Under the pieces are notes generated by a model, which saw nothing but the letters and a program-made list of their open reading frames with translations, ran no database searches and was not told the DNA's origin. Below are positions 34,303-41,970 of a DNA stretch of 64,000 bases, piece after piece. The stretch is taken from assembly GCF_006440675.2 (NCBI RefSeq), contig NZ_CP083951.1:4993501-5057500 (forward strand), given 5' to 3'. Position numbers and translations under genes: made by a program. Position 1 is the first letter of the stretch, and the number at the start of each line of letters is the position of its first letter. The stretch comes from Mesorhizobium sp. B2-8-5. GTDB lineage: Bacteria > Pseudomonadota > Alphaproteobacteria > Rhizobiales > Rhizobiaceae.

Positions 34303-34617
34303 ATGAAAAAGCTTCTGCTTGCTTCGATGATCGCCATCGCCTCGGCGTTCGCGATCGCGCCGGCCAGCGCCGGCGGCGTTCAGCTTGGTATCGGCATCGG
34401 GCCGGGCTATGATGACGACTATTATGGCGGCTATTATCCGCACCGCTACTACCGCCACGTCTACAATGACGATTACGATAATGGCGGCTATGTGGTGCGC
34501 TACCATCACCGCTATCATCGCCATCATTGCCGCACCGAACTGGTGACCCACTGGCGCCGCCACCACCGCGTGGTGGAGGAAGTGCGGGTGTGCGGTAATG
34601 GCTACAACCGCTACTAA
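34303..34617 (+). CDS. Exported Tyr/His-rich protein 1, 104 aa
   Basis: A 104-residue exported protein. Signal peptide MKKLLLASMIAIASAFAIAP-ASA, then a low-complexity mature part with GIGIGPGYDDDYYGGYYPHR and YVVRYHHRYHRHHCRTE, ending with a basic segment VVEEVRVCGNGYNRY. AAGGAGG precedes the ATG. It is the first of three tandem paralogues sharing signal peptide and ending motifs (RxVRVCG in copies 1 and 2). The exact EcfG promoter upstream suggests stress induction. A metal-binding or cell-surface role is possible but unproven. Confidence 0.7.
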   Translation: MKKLLLASMIAIASAFAIAPASAGGVQLGIGIGPGYDDDYYGGYYPHRYYRHVYNDDYDNGGYVVRYHHRYHRHHCRTELVTHWRRHHRVVEEVRVCGNGYNRY

Positions 34618-34630
34618 GCGCGCCAACGTG

Positions 34631-34667
34631 GATCGCGCGGGAACCGCCTCCGGCGTCCCGCGCGATC
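34631..34667 (+). terminator. Strong hairpin after Tyr/His-rich gene 1
   Basis: GATCGCGCGGGA, 13 bases, TCCCGCGCGATC: a perfect 12-bp stem that begins 14 bases past the stop codon. No clear T-run, so it may act as an RNA stabiliser or a weak terminator. Confidence 0.5.
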
Positions 34668-34793
34668 GCCGATCCCGCCCCGGGGCGGCTCCCGGCGCTC
34701 ACAAAGCCTTCAAATCTTGCTGATTGCGCGACGCGGCCGGACTTTTTCGGCGTGCCGCGCGTTATCATGGCGAACCTCAGGAGAAGGCTTGTC

Positions 34794-35126
34794 ATGCGCA
34801 AATTGGTGTTTGCCTCGCTGCTCGCCCTGGCTTCGGCTGCGACCACCGTCATGCCTGCGGATGCAGGCAATGTATTCCTCGGCGGCAGTTATTTCGACTA
34901 CGGCCCATTCGGCGATTTTTACGACAGCTACGGCTCCGTGCCGGTCTATGGCTCTTATTGGGGCGGCCCCTATCTCAACTACGCCCCCGGTGAGCATGAC
35001 GACCATGACAGCTTCTATGTCGCCCCGCCGAATGCCGCACACGCCCGCCGCCATTGCCGGATCGAAATGGTAAGAACCCGCAGTCATGACCATCGGTTCA
35101 TGCGGCAGGTGCGCGTCTGCGGTTAG
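34794..35126 (+). CDS. Exported Gly/Tyr-rich protein 2, 110 aa
   Basis: A 110-residue paralogue-like protein. Signal peptide (MRKLVFASLLALASAATTVM...ADA), then a Tyr/Phe/Gly-rich stretch (YFDYGPFGDFYDSYGSVPVY, GSYWGGPYLNYAPG), a His/Asp patch (GEHDDHDSF) and an ending HCRIEMVRTRSHDHRFMRQVRVCG-like block with two Cys. AGGAGAAGG precedes the ATG. Upstream the phrase CGTTATCATGGCGAACCTCAGG parallels the leader of copy 3, so the array arose by duplication with divergence. Confidence 0.65.
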   Translation: MRKLVFASLLALASAATTVMPADAGNVFLGGSYFDYGPFGDFYDSYGSVPVYGSYWGGPYLNYAPGEHDDHDSFYVAPPNAAHARRHCRIEMVRTRSHDHRFMRQVRVCG

Positions 35127-35254
35127 CCATGTCCACCGCCGGCGGGTGAGTGCGACTTCAAATCCCGGCGATTTTCCGGGCAGGCGCGCCAGTTCCTTGG
35201 CAGCCTTTCGGCGCGCCAAGCGTTGTCGATGCGAACCTTCAGGAGGAGGTTGCC

Positions 35255-35581
35255 ATGAAAAAGCTTCTACTCGCCTCCGCAATCGCCCTCGCGTCGGCGG
35301 TGGCCACGGTCGCGCCGGCAGACGCTCAGGGATTCTTCGGCCTCGGTATCGGACCGTTTGGCGGCTATCCGTTCTACGGCGGCCCGTTCTATGGCGGCCC
35401 GTTCTACGATTACGGCGGCCGCTACTACGGCCCGCGCTACTACGACGATTATCCCGGCTACGTGGTCCGCTATCCCCACTACCGGTACCATCGGTATCAT
35501 AGACATTACTACGTCTATCCCCACCGGTACCACCACAGGCACCATTACCGGCACCATCACAGGCTCTACGGGCGCAGGTAG
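35255..35581 (+). CDS. Exported Gly/Tyr/His-rich protein 3, 108 aa
   Basis: A 108-residue protein with signal peptide MKKLLLASAIALASAVATVAP-ADA and a mature part made of GYPFYGGPFYGGPFYDYGGR, RYYGPRYYDDYPGYVVRYPH and a His/Arg/Tyr tail (HRYHHRHHYRHHHRLYGRR). The Cys-containing ending of copies 1 and 2 is lost. AGGAGGAGG precedes the ATG. The run of Tyr and His invites metal binding, self-assembly or radical quenching as hypotheses. It lies next to an insertion sequence. Confidence 0.65.
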   Translation: MKKLLLASAIALASAVATVAPADAQGFFGLGIGPFGGYPFYGGPFYGGPFYDYGGRYYGPRYYDDYPGYVVRYPHYRYHRYHRHYYVYPHRYHHRHHYRHHHRLYGRR

Positions 35582-35675
35582 CAGCGGCTGCACACCGACA
35601 AGCTGATCTTCCCTTGTGGGGAGATCCGCCGCTTGCAAATCTCCGCCGAAATGCCATCTAAGTCGCCGGTTCCAG

Positions 35676-36839
35676 CAGGGCTATCGCATATGAGTGATTG
35701 CATTGATGAGATAGTCGTCGTTCCAGGCGCATTTCTTGATGCGATGGCTGATGGGGACTTTGGCAGCATCGGCGGCCTGAAGGATGTTTCTAGCGAGGCG
35801 ATTGAGAAGGGCTGTGTTGGCGGGAGCATTGTCCTTGCGGGCCCGGCTGAGATCCTCATCAAGATGGACATCGAGCATCCAATGCAGGCCGTTCTCGATC
35901 TGCCAATGAGCTCTAGTGAGGTCGAGCGCCTGCTGAGGCGACATGAGCGTGGAGGCCATGAACAGGCGCATCAACGGCTTGGCCTGATCGCGTCGGCTGG
36001 TGATGCGGATGAAGGCCAGGTGGCCAGGCATCAGCGGCTCGGCCGCCGCCACGATCTCGGCTTGCCGCCATTCGTTGCGGCCGTGGCTGGTCTCGGTCCG
36101 CTCGGCAATGGAAGGGGTCGCGTCGGCCAGTTTCAAGTTGGCACGGCGCAGCCAATGACGCCGGTTGCCCTTCAGCGCAAGCAGGTAATCGCCACCTCTT
36201 TGGGTAATGGCCGCAGCCATTCGGGTATGACAGTGGAGCGCGTCGGCGGTGACCAATCTGCCCGTAAGATCAATGAGTTCGACGACTTTGAGCGCGGCCT
36301 CGACTTCGTTCTCACCATCACTCGGCGAGACTGCCGCCAGGCACAGCCGGGTCTCGGCCGCGAAGGCCGACACCGTCAACGGCGGACTGGCTGCCAAGCC
36401 CTTCTCGTAGGCCCGCCGCAAAGCCTTGCCGTCAAGCGATACCACCTCGGGCGTCTCTCGGCTGGCTCGGGCGAAAGCGGCGGCAAAGGCGGCAAAAGCG
36501 CGACCGAAGGCCTCCGGGTCGAGCAGGCGCAGCAGCCGCGAGAAAGTGTCGTGGCTGGGAGCTGCGTCATAGTCGATCAGCCGCGACAGCGCTTGCTTGC
36601 GCTCCTGTGCGAACAAGGCAAATTCCGTCGCATTACTGGCACCGCACAGGCTTGCCGCGATCATCATCACGATCAGGTCGCCAAGCCGGTGCGTGGCGTT
36701 GGGCGCGCGGGGATCAGGCACCGCGCCAAAGTAGCTCTCAAGGCAGGAAATGGCAGTCGCTCCTTCGCTCAACTGCCTCTCCAAAGAATCCTTTCTCAGC
36801 CTAAACTCAACCCAAAAAACGCCATATGCGATTCCCCTG
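35676..36839 (-). mobile_element. Complete ISAs1-family insertion sequence (1164 bp)
   Basis: Ends were read from terminal inverted repeats: CAGGGCTATCGCATATGA at the left and CAGGGGAATCGCATATGG at the right (complement). Both ends are flanked by the 10-base direct repeat CCGGTTCCAG (35666-35675 and 36840-36849), the expected target duplication for this family. It holds a single intact transposase gene. Exact repeats suggest recent insertion, about 12 bases before the GTG start of the DUF763 gene. Confidence 0.88.
35681..36784 (-). CDS. ISAs1-family transposase
   Basis: A 367-residue DDE transposase. The N-terminal ISAs1 domain begins SCLESYFGAVPDPRAPNATHRL, the catalytic core has VVSLDGKALRRAYEKG (first Asp), GRLVTADALHCHTRMAAAI (second Asp) and HWQIENGLHWMLDVHLDED (Glu region). 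The C-terminal ISRIKKCAWNDDYL block is typical. The reading frame is intact, so the element may still be active. Only five bases separate its stop from the left end of the element. Confidence 0.93.
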   Translation of the reverse strand: MERQLSEGATAISCLESYFGAVPDPRAPNATHRLGDLIVMMIAASLCGASNATEFALFAQERKQALSRLIDYDAAPSHDTFSRLLRLLDPEAFGRAFAAFAAAFARASRETPEVVSLDGKALRRAYEKGLAASPPLTVSAFAAETRLCLAAVSPSDGENEVEAALKVVELIDLTGRLVTADALHCHTRMAAAITQRGGDYLLALKGNRRHWLRRANLKLADATPSIAERTETSHGRNEWRQAEIVAAAEPLMPGHLAFIRITSRRDQAKPLMRLFMASTLMSPQQALDLTRAHWQIENGLHWMLDVHLDEDLSRARKDNAPANTALLNRLARNILQAADAAKVPISHRIKKCAWNDDYLINAITHMR

Positions 36840-36861
36840 CCGGTTCCAGGGAGAACGAAAG

Positions 36862-38136
36862 GTGACGCAGCGAAGCGGCAGCGCCGACCTGCCGCTGCAT
36901 GGCGGGCAGGTTCCGAAATGGCTGGGCGAGCGCATGACGAAGCTCGGCGCCGTGCTGTGCGAAGCGATCATCCACCATTACGGCCGCGACGAGCTTTTGC
37001 GGCGCCTTGCGCATCCCTTCTGGTTCCAGTCTTTTGGGGCCGTGATGGGTATGGACTGGCATTCTTCCGGTATCACCACCTCGGTCATCGGCGCGCTGAA
37101 GCGGGGGCTAAATCCGCTCAGCAACGAGCTCGGCATCCATGTCTGCGGCGGGCGCGGCGCGCATTCGCGCAAGACGCCCGGCGAGCTGCTGGCCATCGGC
37201 GACCGTGTCGGGCTGAACGGTGAGGCTTTGGCCACCGTCAGCCGGCTCGTCGCCAAGGTGGACAGCGCCGCCGTGCAGGACGGCTACGACCTTTATCTGC
37301 ACGGCTTCATCGTCACCGATGACGGGCGCTGGGTGGTGGTGCAGCAAGGCATGAACGGCGACGCCCGCCAGGCGCGCCGCTATCACTGGCTGTCGGAAGG
37401 GCTGACCAGCTTCGTCGACCAGCCGCATGCGGCGATCGAGGGCGAGGCCCAAGGGCAGATCGTCAACCTCACCGACCGTCGCGCCGAAAAAGCCCGCGGC
37501 GGCCAGATCGAGCTGCTCAAGACCATGAGCCCGGAAAAGATCCTCACCGAGCTTGCCCTGCTGGAACCGCGGCCCGAACCTGAGCCCGCCGCGCAGCCGC
37601 TGCTGCCCAACCTCGTCATGCCCGCGCATCACGACGTGCGCGAGAGCGACATCGTCATGCGCCGCCTGCACGGCAACATCGCCTCAGCCATTGAAAGCGG
37701 CCCGAAGGATTTTCCTGATTTGCTGCTGGTTCCCGGTGTCGGCCCGCGCACGGTGCGGGCGCTGGCCATGGTCTCGGAAGTGGTGCATGGCGCACCCTTT
37801 CGCTTCTCCGACCCGGCCCGCTTCTCCCTCGCCCATGGCGGCAAGGACCGCCAGCCCTTCCCCGTGCCGCTGAAGGTCTATGACGAGACGATCGGCGTGC
37901 TGAAATCGGCGGTGGGCAAGGCAAAGCTCGGACGAACCGAGGAACTGGAGGCGCTCAGGCGGCTGGACGGCGAGTCACGCCGGATGGAGCGCTACGTGAC
38001 GGGGCCGAGCTTGAAGGAGATCGTCGCCGGCGAGATGGACCAGTCGCATTTGCTGGGGGGACGGAGTGTGTTTGGGTGGGAGGTGAAGCCCGAGGGTGGC
38101 GAGGAGCCAACGAAGACAGACAAGACTGGAGCTTGA
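36862..38136 (+). CDS. DUF763-domain protein
   Basis: A 424-residue DUF763 protein; the family is widespread in bacteria and archaea and its function is unknown. It starts (GTG) TQRSGSADLPLHGGQVPKWL, the family's usual opening, and contains HVCGGRGAHSRKTPGELLAI and a helix-hairpin-helix-like block LLLVPGVGPRTVRALAMVSE, which hints at DNA contact. An ATG 12 codons upstream lies inside the insertion sequence and is not native. The insertion sequence sits at the edge of the ribosome site (GGGAGA), so expression is probably altered unless the element supplies a promoter. Confidence 0.85.
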   Translation: MTQRSGSADLPLHGGQVPKWLGERMTKLGAVLCEAIIHHYGRDELLRRLAHPFWFQSFGAVMGMDWHSSGITTSVIGALKRGLNPLSNELGIHVCGGRGAHSRKTPGELLAIGDRVGLNGEALATVSRLVAKVDSAAVQDGYDLYLHGFIVTDDGRWVVVQQGMNGDARQARRYHWLSEGLTSFVDQPHAAIEGEAQGQIVNLTDRRAEKARGGQIELLKTMSPEKILTELALLEPRPEPEPAAQPLLPNLVMPAHHDVRESDIVMRRLHGNIASAIESGPKDFPDLLLVPGVGPRTVRALAMVSEVVHGAPFRFSDPARFSLAHGGKDRQPFPVPLKVYDETIGVLKSAVGKAKLGRTEELEALRRLDGESRRMERYVTGPSLKEIVAGEMDQSHLLGGRSVFGWEVKPEGGEEPTKTDKTGA

Positions 38137-38170
38137 GAAGCGTTCGGTCAGCGCTGCCCCGCCGGGCATT

Positions 38171-38270
38171 TCTCCCCGTGAACGGCGAGAAAGAGGCTGT
38201 CGCCGGCGCCGCGCCTCTTCCTTCGCCCCGTTTACGGGGAGAAGGTGCCCGAAGGGCGGATGAGGGGCGG
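38171..38270. repeat. Mosaic palindromic repeat
   Basis: A TCTCCCCGTGAACGGCGAGA unit and a second unit with CCCCGTTTACGGGG, followed by AGAAGGTGCCCGAAGGGCGG. It has the look of intergenic mosaic elements common in rhizobia; no gene in 38137-38331. Confidence 0.55.
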
Positions 38271-38331
38271 CGCCGAACGTCAGTGATCTTGGGATGCAAA
38301 GCGGTTGTGCCTGAAATTGCTTCGGCGGGCG

Positions 38332-38562
38332 TTACTTCTTCCACTCGATCAGCTGCATTCCCTCCTCGGGCTTCACGTAGTGGATCAGCCCCGCCTTTTC
38401 GGACAGGACCATGATCCCTTGTTCCAGATAGCCGAAGGCTTCCTTGGGGTACTGCTCGAAATATTCGTCAGTATCCATGGAGCGGATCACGACGCCTTCG
38501 TTCCCTTCCCAGACGAGGACTTTGTCGCCAAGTCTGGCAAGGGTGCCGTCGGGATGTTTCAT
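38332..38562 (-). CDS. Small protein of unknown function, 76 aa
   Basis: A 76-residue acidic protein. The opening GTLARLGDKVLVWEGNEGVV resembles a small SH3/KOW-like beta barrel, followed by a Tyr/Phe/Glu-rich part. No signal or membrane segment. The ribosome site is weak. It could be an immunity-type or regulatory small protein, but no partner gene supports that. Confidence 0.55.
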   Translation of the reverse strand: MKHPDGTLARLGDKVLVWEGNEGVVIRSMDTDEYFEQYPKEAFGYLEQGIMVLSEKAGLIHYVKPEEGMQLIEWKK

Positions 38563-38678
38563 TGGTCAATCCAAGCGTCTCATGATGCTTGCGCACGATA
38601 TGTACAGCTGTCCCGCGCCAATTCAGCAGCAGCAATGTAGCTCTGTAGTTATTCCTCAGTAAAGATGATGCTCAATAT

Positions 38679-39275
38679 TCACCCCGCCTTCCGCCCTATC
38701 ATCCCGTAGTGCACCGCGAGCAGGTCCAGCCCGACCTTCAGCAGCTTGACCACCACGTCGCGCCCTTCGCCTGTGCGTTCGGCGATGGCCTTCACCGACT
38801 GGCCTTCGAGGCAGATCTTGCGCACCACGTCCGCCACCTCCCAATGGGCGAGCGCAGCGGCAGCGTGGGCATGCGCCCGGCCGTTTGACAGCACGCGGTC
38901 GGGGACGCCGCCGCCAATCCGGCCGCCGTCGACGCGCTCGCTCCAGGATTGCGGCTGCAGGCCCTCGCGCTGGCTGCGCTCGAAGTCGTCGCGGAAGCGC
39001 CCTCCTGCCTCACGCTGCTGCCGGCTGAGCGAGGTGATGCCCACCAGCGGGTCGACATTGCGCAGGCGCACGACGCCGCCGGTGGAGGTGTAGCCGCCGT
39101 TCGACACCTCATAGACGCGCCGCGCCTCCGCAGTGCCGGTGGTGAGGCGCTGGCGGCCGAAGGAGTCAGTCTTCAGCGCGAAGTCGTGGCCGACCTCGCG
39201 GCGGATGCGCACCTGCTCGGCCTCGCCTTTGGGGAGTTTCGGGGGTTGCGGTTTCTTGGCGGCTTTGCGGGGCAT
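38679..39275 (-). CDS. DUF6456-like protein, 198 aa
   Basis: A 198-residue protein with a basic Lys/Pro-rich N-terminus (MPRKAAKKPQPPKLPKGEAE), a central region of unknown fold and a C-terminal helix-turn-helix-like end (KICLEGQSVKAIAERTGEGR, DVVVKLLKVGLDLLAVHYG). This layout resembles DUF6456 proteins, found in alphaproteobacteria and some phages. AAAGGA precedes the ATG. It is the last gene of a run of small regulatory genes on the minus strand opposite an S24 repressor, so a phage-derived regulatory block is likely. Confidence 0.6.
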   Translation of the reverse strand: MPRKAAKKPQPPKLPKGEAEQVRIRREVGHDFALKTDSFGRQRLTTGTAEARRVYEVSNGGYTSTGGVVRLRNVDPLVGITSLSRQQREAGGRFRDDFERSQREGLQPQSWSERVDGGRIGGGVPDRVLSNGRAHAHAAAALAHWEVADVVRKICLEGQSVKAIAERTGEGRDVVVKLLKVGLDLLAVHYGMIGRKAG

Positions 39276-39349
39276 GGAGCGGTCCTTTGTGGGTGGCGGG
39301 GTGGATGGCCAACGGGAGAGGCTGAGTTCCTTCGCGCATGGATCAAGGT

Positions 39350-39536
39350 TCCTCGCCCCACGAAGTGGGGAGAGGTGGCGCGGCGAAGCCGCGACGGAGA
39401 GGGGTTTTTCGTGGAGCGCCAAGCTCGACAGCGGGTTCTCGCCGCGCGGCGTTTCGTCCTACCGTCGTCGGCGCTATCCCCGTCCGCTTCGCGGACACCT
39501 CTCCCCCGCTATCGGCGGGGGCGAGGAACACAAGCG
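39350..39536. repeat. Mosaic palindromic repeats
   Basis: Two units: CTCGCCCCACGAAGTGGGGAGAG with GGCGCGGCGAAGCCGCG (39350-39400), and ACACCTCTCCCCCGCTATCGGCGGGGGCGAGG near 39494-39530. The 39276-39553 gap otherwise shows no gene. Confidence 0.55.
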
Positions 39537-39553
39537 CGCATACGCCTCGCCTC

Positions 39554-40402
39554 TCACATCCCCCTCCCGCGATGGCCGTGGAACCTGGCATGGTGATGCG
39601 CGCAGTAGCTTCGCGTGCCCGCGGTGCGCAAACCGCAGCACAGCATGTCCGGTGCCGGGCGCGCGCCGGCGGGATCGTCTTCCGGCGTTTCGCGCAGCGC
39701 CAAGTCGAGCGGCGCGCGGCAGCGGCCGAACAGGCAGTCGAGGAAACGCATCGCCGCGACATGCGGCTGGCGTCCGGGGTTTACCGGCGGCGGCGGCGCG
39801 GGCAGCTTGTAGCGCTGCGCTTCGGATTTCTCGCGCCCGCCGGGGGTGAGCCAGGCGGGCGGAAGCATGCGCGCGGGTTTGCGGGGTTTGGATTTCTTTG
39901 GCTTGGGAGCGCGGGCGGTGACGGCGTCCGTTTGTGTGGTGATGCCACAGGCTGAGAGGTCGGCCGGACAGCGCTCCCCTCTGTCCCGCCCGTCCTCCGC
40001 AGCAGCTGCGCTGCGGCTGCGGAGGGTGGACTGGGCATCGCCCCCAGTTAGGCGGAGATCAAGCGCTTCAGCGCCGGCGCCTTCTACAAGCTCGGCATAT
40101 CTGGCAAGCGCTGCAGGTTCGGAGAGCGTCACGCCTCCAGCGGCCACCCTGGCGCGCCGGCCGGGGCGATCCGGCCGTGCGGCATGCTTCCTCGGCCGGC
40201 CGCCGGCGCGGCCGCCCTTGGGATTGGCGAAGCCGATGGCGCTCAGGCCCGTGTTGCGGTGGACGATGCCGATGATGGCGTTGCGCGAGACCGGAGCGCC
40301 GCGCAGGGCGCTGAAGCGGCCGGCGATGCGCGAGGCCGAAAGCCCCTCCTTCAGCCAGGTGGCGATCTCGTCGATTTCCTTTTGCGTGTAGGCGGCGGCC
40401 AT
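39554..40402 (-). CDS. GcrA-like regulator
   Basis: A 282-residue protein with a GcrA-type N-terminus: MAAAYTQKEIDEIATWLKEG, LSASRIAGRFSALRGAPVSR, NAIIGIVHRNTG. The C-terminus carries the GcrA Cys/His pattern (CLFGRCRAPLDL ... CCGLRTAGTRSYCAHHHARF). GcrA proteins bind methylated GANTC promoters with sigma-70; here the linker is longer than in the cell-cycle GcrA, as in accessory or phage-borne copies. Start chosen at the second ATG (GGA nine bases before); ATG at 40411 is the alternative. Confidence 0.75.
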   Translation of the reverse strand: MAAAYTQKEIDEIATWLKEGLSASRIAGRFSALRGAPVSRNAIIGIVHRNTGLSAIGFANPKGGRAGGRPRKHAARPDRPGRRARVAAGGVTLSEPAALARYAELVEGAGAEALDLRLTGGDAQSTLRSRSAAAAEDGRDRGERCPADLSACGITTQTDAVTARAPKPKKSKPRKPARMLPPAWLTPGGREKSEAQRYKLPAPPPPVNPGRQPHVAAMRFLDCLFGRCRAPLDLALRETPEDDPAGARPAPDMLCCGLRTAGTRSYCAHHHARFHGHRGRGM

Positions 40403-40489
40403 TCTTCTCATTCCATTTGCTTGTCGAAGGCGCGGACGAGCGCCAGGGTTCGGCCGCGAGGCCGCGGTCAGGTCAGCGATCGGTTGAAG

Positions 40490-40786
40490 TCAGGCGGTGC
40501 TGGTCAGCCGAAGCAGCGCTGCCTCGGCCGCGGCGCGGGTCAGGCCCGACACCGCAAGGCCCGTCGCCCGGTCGAACAGGATGACGGTTCCGTCCTCGGT
40601 GCGGATGCAGGATGCGCCGCCACAAGTGGCGGCCGGAGCCGGGGGAGGAACGGCTCCGGCCGCTCCGGTGAACCGGGGTGCGGGCGGTTCGACCGGATCC
40701 GGGGCAAGCGCCCCGGAAAGCGCCCGGACCGGGGAGGAGGACGGTCCGGGCGATTGGAATTCATGGATCGAGGGAGGCGCGTTCAT
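40490..40786 (-). CDS. Small Pro/Ala-rich protein, 98 aa
   Basis: A 98-residue protein: a Pro/Ala-rich N-terminal half, then a compact part CGGASCIRTEDGTVILFDRA and TGLAVSGLTRAAAEAALLRL that could fold as a small alpha/beta unit. Its ATG overlaps the stop of the preceding gene (ATGA), so the two are translationally coupled. No known family. Confidence 0.6.
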   Translation of the reverse strand: MNAPPSIHEFQSPGPSSSPVRALSGALAPDPVEPPAPRFTGAAGAVPPPAPAATCGGASCIRTEDGTVILFDRATGLAVSGLTRAAAEAALLRLTSTA

Positions 40787-41064
40787 GCCGCCTCCCCTTG
40801 CATGGCGGCCGCGGCGCGGCCGGCCAGCGATTCGTAGCTGACGCCGGCGATGCCGTGCCTGCGGCTTGCCGCCATCACATGCGGCCAGTGCTGCGGCGCG
40901 ATGCGGCCGCGCCGGCGCATCTGCCGCGCCGCCTCGTAGCCGCAGCCGACGTCGGCGGCGAAGGCGCCGATGCTCTGCCAGGAATCAATAAGCTCCGGAA
41001 TGCCGGCGGGCTGGGCGGATCCGCCGGCGGGCGATGCGGAAGAGCTTGCGGAATGTACGATCAT
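40783..41064 (-). CDS. Small Cro/YdaS-like DNA-binding protein, 93 aa
   Basis: A 93-residue protein with a helix-turn-helix-like core (QSIGAFAADVGCGYEAARQM, RRRGRIAPQHWPHVMAASRR), like the Cro/YdaS-type partners of phage repressors. It is divergent from the XRE/S24 repressor, and two 17-bp operators plus half-sites lie between them, the classic layout of a phage-type switch. It heads the minus-strand run to the GcrA-like gene. Confidence 0.7.
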   Translation of the reverse strand: MIVHSASSSASPAGGSAQPAGIPELIDSWQSIGAFAADVGCGYEAARQMRRRGRIAPQHWPHVMAASRRHGIAGVSYESLAGRAAAAMQGEAA

Positions 41065-41071
41065 GCGCTAA

Positions 41072-41088
41072 GCGTACGTTATGTACGA
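41072..41088. promoter_or_regulatory. XRE/S24 operator 1 (GCGTAC-N5-GTACGA)
   Basis: Palindromic 17-base site in the divergent control region. It matches the site at 41106-41122 and the pair at 50838-50889. Half-sites GTACGA also occur at 41055-41060 and 41140-41145. Confidence 0.65.
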
Positions 41089-41105
41089 ATGACGCGCAAG
41101 CATAA

Positions 41106-41122
41106 TCGTACACTTTGGACGA
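41106..41122. promoter_or_regulatory. XRE/S24 operator 2 (TCGTAC-N5-GGACGA)
   Basis: Second site, 34 bases from the first measured start to start, and 23 bases before the repressor start codon. Confidence 0.65.
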
Positions 41123-41144
41123 TTATTTTCAGGCATTTTGTACG

Positions 41145-41777
41145 ATGATGGATTCCCGGCACAGATTGCAGCAGGCGCGCGCCCAGGCCGGCTATGCTTC
41201 GCCCAGCGATGCGGCGCGGGCCTTGCGCGACATCAACAAGAACACGCTGATCAGCCATGAGAACGGCAATCGGCCATTGTCCCGGAAAGCGGCGGAGAAA
41301 TACGGCCGGCTGTTCGGCGTCGACCCCGGCTGGCTCCTGTTCAATGCCGATGGCGCGGAAGCGGCGCCCGTCAGCCTCATGCCCTCGCCCGTCACCGTCG
41401 ACGTGCCGATCGTGTCGTGGATCAGCGCCGGCGAGCTCGGCAGCCAGGACAGCGTGGTCAACCTCTCCGACTATCCGACCATCCCCACCGCCGACCTCGA
41501 GGAGGGCGAATGGATCGCGCTGCGCGTCGACGGTCCGTCGATGAACAAGATCTCGCCGCCGGATTCGATCATCTTCGTCAATTTGCGCGACAAGCGGCTG
41601 GTGACCAATGGCTGCTACGTGATCTCGGACGAGACGGGACGCGCCACCTACAAGCGCTACCGCCCGAACGACAACCCGCCGTTCCAGCCGGCGTCCTATA
41701 TGGATATCCCGCCGCCGGAGCTGGAGGGCGCGATCACCATCATCGGGCGGGTGAAAAGGTCGATGATCGATATGTGA
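41145..41777 (+). CDS. XRE-family repressor with S24 (LexA-like) peptidase domain
   Basis: A 210-residue CI-like repressor. The N-terminal helix-turn-helix spans about residues 5-60 (HRLQQARAQAGYASPSDAAR, NTLISHENGNRPLSRKAAEK). The C-terminal S24 domain has the Ala-Gly self-cleavage site in SWISAGELGS, the catalytic Ser in VDGPSMNKIS and Lys in RATYKRYRP, so RecA-stimulated self-cleavage is possible. It is divergent from a Cro-like gene with shared operators. A second pair of identical-type operators near 50.85 kb suggests control of a distant gene. No integrase or structural phage genes are nearby, so this is a domesticated or satellite switch. Confidence 0.85.
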   Translation: MMDSRHRLQQARAQAGYASPSDAARALRDINKNTLISHENGNRPLSRKAAEKYGRLFGVDPGWLLFNADGAEAAPVSLMPSPVTVDVPIVSWISAGELGSQDSVVNLSDYPTIPTADLEEGEWIALRVDGPSMNKISPPDSIIFVNLRDKRLVTNGCYVISDETGRATYKRYRPNDNPPFQPASYMDIPPPELEGAITIIGRVKRSMIDM

Positions 41778-41893
41778 GCCGTTGGGAGCGATGCCGCCAA
41801 GCTGAGGCGCTGCTTTGCTTCCCTCTCGCAAGGTCCTCGCCAAGCGCCACTTGGCCCATCCAAGGGCATAAATGCAGCCACCGCAATTTCTGC

Positions 41894-41923
41894 TTGCATT
41901 AGGGAACAAAAACAGAACTATAT
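41894..41923 (+). promoter_or_regulatory. Housekeeping-type promoter for the TPR locus
   Basis: TTGCAT, 18 bases, CTATAT, close to the rhizobial sigma-70 pattern; about 50 bases before the start of the TPR gene, within an AT-richer patch. Confidence 0.45.
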
Positions 41924-41970
41924 AGGTATCCGCGAGAGCAGTCGCGATCACTCCGGGGGGAGGATCAATC

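Noticed and set aside
38332..41777. Complete prophage
   Set aside because: Regulatory genes look phage-like, but there is no integrase, terminase, capsid or tail gene and no attachment repeats were seen.
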